In this document: one piece after another, positions 59,398 to 64,000 of the stretch
Layout: every line of letters starts with the position of its first letter
How positions within the stretch are numbered: the stretch's first letter is position 1
Origin: Lathyrus oleraceus
Lineage: Eukaryota > Streptophyta > Magnoliopsida > Fabales > Fabaceae
Length of the DNA: 64,000 nt
Direction of reading: 5' to 3'
NCBI RefSeq assembly: GCF_024323335.1
Contig: NC_066585.1
Location: forward strand, 184,406,294 to 184,470,293
Position numbers and translations under genes: made by a program
The notes under the pieces: generated by a model
Databases searched by the model: none
What the model saw: the letters and a program-made list of their open reading frames with translations, nothing else
What the model was told of the DNA's origin: nothing

Positions 59398-60734
59398 TGG
59401 GCTACTCCTAAAGCATACAAAGATAAGAGGGGAAAGATAAACCCTTGCAGTTCCTTTTCTTGGAGTCATAGAGATGACTCAAGATGCTCCTTTCCTTTGG
59501 ACTTAGCACACAAACAAGCAATCACACAAATTGAACTCAAGCTCCTAGGATTTCCATTTTGCTTGTCTCTTAACTTGGTTACTCATGACAATGGTCCTCT
59601 TTTCACAATCTCAAGGTAGGATCCCTATCACACAAAAGCAAACATCAAAAAGTTCACAAAACACAATAAGGGGAATGGACAAATAATAAGTTTGGAGGAG
59701 AAGTCCTTTGAAGTCAACTTTGAATTTTAGCATTCTAAAGGCATGAGGCCTAGTTGCTCTTCAAAAAATTTAGCATTCTAAAGGCATGAGGCCTAGTTTC
59801 TCTTGAACTCCTTTTAGCATAGGTAAATCCTAATTCTAAGTCCTTTCTCCTTTTGCATTTGGTTCACACAAAACAAACACAAAGCAAACACAAGATAGCA
59901 ATATATTTATATACAAATAATGAGCTCAAACGAGCAAAAGAAAAAATGACATAAGCATAAAATATATGCTTAAGTGAGCAAAGGGAAAATCATTATGAAT
60001 AATGAGCAAGAAATAAATGACAAGAAATTAAATGCTCAAATTAAAGTTAGTAATTAGTGGAGGTTATGTTAGTTTGTCATAAGACAATGTAGCGCTATGT
60101 TAAGCAATCGTAAGTGGACTAATGTAGTAGTCACACCTATCTGAGGCCGGTCAATAAAAATTTAGGCAAAGAAACACAAGTTAGAGATCATGACTAGTAA
60201 GTCAAGCTCCATAAACTTGTCATTCCAAAACAAAAGGGGAAAGGCCTTGTATTGTCTTTAGGTTATTTGCTTGACCAATAACCAACCTATCTTGGACACA
60301 AAACAACTTAATTGATCATGGATCAAGTTGAGTTTGGTTTGTATCAAAGAAGGTTAAACCTCTCATTTGTCAAGACCAACCATAAGAATTTAACTCATTG
60401 GCCAATGATGGAAAGAATGGGATGAAGATGAAAGGGAATGGAAAAGAAGATAAGTATCAAATCCAATTGATCAAATGTGAATCAAATCATCATCAATCAA
60501 CACCGAACAGAAAAGAAATGAAGATAACAAGTCAACAATATTTTTTTTGGATTAAAATAAAATGCAAATAGAAAATAATCAAATAAGGTCAAACCTCAAA
60601 TTCAATTCAAATCAACTTCAACAAGTCCAATTAAATTCTCATAGGTCTAACATGGTCAAACAAGCTTTGACTAATTTTCTCAACAATTTTTTAAATCAGA
60701 AAGCAATTAAAAACAATTAAAAATAGCACAAAAT
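59398..60734 (-). mobile_element. Ogre LTR fragment, 5' LTR of E
   Basis: Matches the middle LTR 31932-33290 with few changes, including the conserved block (60089-60158) and doubled AGGCATGAGGCCTAGTTGCT unit. It is cut at 60734 by the copia element; the remainder should lie beyond the right edge. Confidence 0.87.
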
Positions 60735-62474
60735 TGAAATTCTGGTGTAGTCAGAATTCAGATGTTATACTCCACGTCATGACATCTGATCTAACATTGT
60801 AACTAATACAGCAAGATAGTTATTAACCACTATACTAATATGCACAGGTTCACAGATGTCACGACATCTCATTTTATGTCACCCTAGAATGTATGAACAC
60901 CTGGTTCTGTGCATCAGGAAGAAAGACTCAACAGAAATCAAACCTAGCACTCACTTCTGTTGTTTTCTTCCACAGTTATCAGCATGATGTCTTACTGTTG
61001 TTTGTGGACATCATCTGTTACATTGTTCCTGTGTGTATATCTTTTACTTGTATTTCCTGGATTAAAGGTTGGACACGTTAATCTAATTTTCACTTATTAG
61101 ATTGCTAACAACTAGGCTATTTGTTAGGTTCATTAATTGTAGGTTAGTAGTTGGTTTCCTGGTTTTTCTCTACACTATTGAATCCCTGAAGAATAGCCTG
61201 AGAAAAATACTGAACCAGAAAAACCAATCATCCTACACTGTAGCACCTGCTGTTGGGAATGAATGTCACAACATTCAGTTCGACATCCAGACCATATGCT
61301 GAGTCTGTTATGTTCCTGGACACGTGCTGTGCTAAGTTTGCAATACTGTAAAAGACCAACTAGTCTCTACTTCAGTATCAGCCTTCAGTATCAACTGTCA
61401 AAACATCCAGTTTGACAGCTTCACTATGATCCTTCAGCCAGGTCTGTTATCTTTGAAAAGAACAGACTTAAATAAATACTGAACTAAAGTTAACTTACTT
61501 ATCATTCAGTATGCACTGTCCCTGATGAATGTTACAACTTTCTGATTGACATTCAAACAGAAGGCTATATGCCAGGTCAGTTATCATCTTGATAAGCTGA
61601 CTGGAATACCTGCTGAGTTATGGCAGTAATAAACACATGCAGAAGGAAAACAAACACAGGAAATTGTTAACCCAGTTCAGTCCAACATGACCTACATCTG
61701 GGGGCTACCAAGCCAGGAAGAAGATCCACTATTAGCAGTATTAATTCAGAGTTAAACTCACCCGTTTACAACTCTTCACTTAATCCCTACCCAATGCAAT
61801 CTATACCTAGGAACTCCTAGATAGAAACCTCCAGTTTCCATTCCTATCACTACAAGTACAATGTAATGTTAACACACCTTGAACTTGCTTCACAGCTTCA
61901 TTCAAGAACAAAATCACTCTTGCCTACAGGCTTTGAGTTACAAAACTCTCAGCTTTTACCACTGAGAAACATATGGTAACCTTCCCACAGATTGGGAGGT
62001 TTACCTCACACACACCCCTAAATTTTCATTCTAAGAGGCTTACAAATACTAGGTTACAATCAGCTATTTATAACCTAATCACCCAACTGGATTTGGGCCT
62101 TCAGAAATTGCAGCAGACTTGTTCTTTGCTGTTACAACTTCAGCAGAAAAATTCTGCTACAAACAAGGTTTTCAATCCTAGAATCTCTCCATATATATCT
62201 CCATATTTTGAGCCTATATATCTTCTGATTGAGTCTTCAAGACCTCCACATGGGAGTTAGGATATTCACCAGATATCCTTGTTGATCCCAGAATATATAC
62301 TGAATTAATTAATTCAGTTTTCTACACATGTGCGATGTCACAGACCTGATGTCGTGACATCGTACATGACATGTTGGTCCAGATGTTGAATTTCTTCAAC
62401 CCAACATATTAAAACAACAGAGATGATTACATTATTTGTTTTCTAAAATTAATGCCAATCCTAAGGAATCAACA
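60735..62474 (-). mobile_element. Copia 3' LTR, SIRE/Maximus-like
   Basis: In sense it begins TGTTGATTCCTTAGGATTGG at 62474 and ends GAATTTCA at 60735, 1740 bp. A PPT precedes it on the sense side. The left flank ends AAAAT, the likely TSD. Compared with the middle LTR (near 33290), the insertion is exactly after CACAAAAT. The lineage rests on the recognised LTR start and PPT form common in legume SIRE/Maximus elements. Confidence 0.8.
62065..62072 (-). promoter_or_regulatory. TATA box of the SIRE-like LTR
   Basis: Sense GTTATAAATAGCTG, about 400 bp from the LTR start. A second AT-rich candidate lies near 62212. The promoter role is inferred. Confidence 0.55.
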
Positions 62475-62488
62475 CTCTCCCCCTTTGG
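62475..62488 (-). other. Polypurine tract of the SIRE-like element
   Basis: Sense CCAAAGGGGGAGAG directly before TGTTGATTCC. Similar AGGGGGAG tracts occur at about 62870-62880 and 63355-63363. Confidence 0.8.
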
Positions 62489-64000
62489 CAAATTTTAGCT
62501 AAAACAAATAAACAATACACTGGACAAGACATCCCAATTTGGGAATGCTCTTCATCTCCGTCATTGGCTCCACCACCACAAACACCAAAGTTGGTGTACA
62601 TGGGGAAGAAGAGGGACAAGACTCAGTTGTACCAGAACCCTTCCCCTCAACCGGAGAGCTTCCTGAAGAATATGTAATGCTGAGTACATAGACAATGTAA
62701 CTCAGATCACAAGGCACAACTGTCTTCTTAACTCAGATCACAAGACACAAGTGGTAAACCCAGTTGGTGGACAGTTGGTGGATTTTGTGCCTGATGCCAA
62801 CTTCTGTTTGCCACATCCACAGTTGGTTTGCTTCTGGTACATTCTCAACCCCAGGACTATATTTCTCTCCCCCTTTTTAGCTAAACATTTGTAAAGGCAC
62901 CCTTCACAAAACCAGATCCAGGCGCAGCTTGCCCAAACCTTAACATACCCCATGATTCTGAGAATGGAGTGTTTTTCTTGTGAGAGGAAGAGGGCTATTG
63001 CATCCTTTAAATAGTCCAGCCCGTGCTTAGGAATTTCCGGTAGAAATAAATGCTTGGTCAAGATGCATTTATTTTTTCTGAGAAACAGTCAGAGAATCAC
63101 CAACAAAATCTCAGATTATCTTTGAATACCTTTTATAGCTCTTGACTGTTTCTTTTCCAAAACAGCCGTTCCAGTGCATGGAGACCATTCCATATATGCA
63201 GTCAGACACGTTGCACGCGATGTCTTAACATTTCACGCGGCTTTTTCCTGCATTCTGCTAGTATTCAACATTTTCCAAGGTTCCTGTCATACCTCTAGTA
63301 GAGACTTGACATCTGGCACTGATACAGTCAAATTCCCACACTTCAGCAGATGGTTACTCCCCCTGTACCACACAGCTGTAGCCATCTGGCTTATTCTGCC
63401 TTACCAGAATTCGACACATCACCTTCATAATTCCTACTGACTTTAAGTTTTAGAAGGAATTAGCAGCATTGTCCAGGGCAATGTCATGACATTCGGTCAG
63501 ACATTCTTCAACTCACTCAGCCTTGACACAACATCCTGATAGCTGACAGGGTGCCATACCTGGTTACACATAGACCACAAGCTTGATGATTACTTGCAGC
63601 TTCAAGGCCAGAACTCCTACCACAAGCTCCAAGGGATGAATAAAAAGCACCTCCTTTAGTCTTCAACTTACTACTTTTCTACTCAAGAGTAATTTGTCTC
63701 AGACTTTCCTCAAGCATAATCTGCTGCCATATGTTGATTATCTTGATTCTTCGAACTCACTTCTGAGGTAGACCAATTGCCACTGGTTGATTACCTCCTT
63801 CATGAATCCTCATATGAAAAGGTCAAATGCTGCTTTTTGACCTCCCCAAGTTTATCAGACTTCTCCCAAAGATATTCTGACCTTCCAAGTGAGACTAGAA
63901 CTTCAAGCCTTTTTGAAGTATCCAATCTACAACCCTGTAGACCTTTCTATCTCAAATTGATGTGCCACCTCACCAACTAAGAATCTGATGTTGAACCAAA
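62489..64000 (-). mobile_element. 3' internal region of the SIRE-like element
   Basis: Sequence between the (unseen) RT/RNase H and the 3' LTR. A minus-strand open frame of about 107 codons (63061-62738) and other small frames show no domain I recognise. An env-like ORF is known from some SIRE elements, but I cannot support one here. The AATGTCATGACATT palindrome is at 63480-63493. Confidence 0.65.

Larger units (their letters stand above)
29262..60734 (-). mobile_element. Compound Ogre D/E sharing a middle LTR, interrupted by element C
   Basis: Minus strand. In sense order: E LTR (cut at 60734), PR-side linker, PR, intron, RT, RNase H (split by C), integrase, 3' UTR, PPT, middle LTR, then D linker, PR, intron, start of RT, and a fragment of LTR 3' end. 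Both LTRs are fused to the linker at the same breakpoint, and D and E share in-frame stops, so they descend from one deleted copy. ORF1, gag and PBS are missing from both. Confidence 0.85.

Noticed and set aside
62738..63061. Minus-strand frame of 107 codons as an env-like ORF of the SIRE-type element
   Set aside because: No signal peptide, membrane segment or recognisable motif; too short; in a region with stops in all frames nearby.

Overview
This 64 kb window holds no host gene that I can support. It is a nest of LTR retrotransposons and fragments of them, mostly Ogre-type elements (Ty3/gypsy, Tat clade). The marks are LTRs of 4-5 kb that begin TGTAAGACCCCAATTTTG or TGTCATACCCCAA, a primer-binding site of the TGGCGACTCTGCTGGGGA type, an extra ORF upstream of gag, a short intron between protease (PR) and reverse transcriptase (RT), and a long repeat-rich 3' UTR. 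Together with an Angela-like and a SIRE/Maximus-like copia LTR, this points to a large legume genome, most likely tribe Fabeae (pea, vetch, lentil, grass pea). The species cannot be read from the sequence.

Layout. 1-1279: copia LTR inserted in the RT of Ogre element A. 1280-11888: element A on the minus strand, in sense order LTR (8971-11888, cut short), PBS, leader, ORF1, gag, PR, intron, RT; all coding parts are broken. 11911-29261: element B on the plus strand, a non-autonomous gag-remnant element with both LTRs and TSD GTTAC. B carries a solo Ogre LTR at 16665-21622 (TSD GGAGT). 29262-60734: a second Ogre on the minus strand, arranged as a compound (pieces D and E sharing one middle LTR). 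It is split at 40427-55570 by element C, a plus-strand gag-only element with nearly identical 4.34 kb LTRs and TSD CCATC. 60735-64000: 3' LTR and 3' internal end of a SIRE/Maximus-like copia element, inserted in the E LTR.

Order of events, read from the nesting: A is oldest. The compound D/E then came to lie in or against the LTR of A. B entered the left remnant of the compound, and an Ogre entered B and was reduced to a solo LTR. C entered the RNase H of E, the SIRE-like element entered the LTR of E, and the Angela-like element entered the RT of A. C is the youngest to judge from its LTR identity (about 20 differences by eye in 4.34 kb).

The most unusual signal is structural. The 3' UTRs of B, C and E, which share little repeat sequence, are all built from many short hairpins whose stems change in a compensated way while loops stay fixed. 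All three also carry the same double stem-loop at an equivalent place. Further compensated palindromes occur in the LTR of C, in the 5' leaders of B and C, and in a conserved terminal LTR motif. These look like a conserved RNA (or DNA) folding programme of the Tat-clade elements and deserve computational testing.
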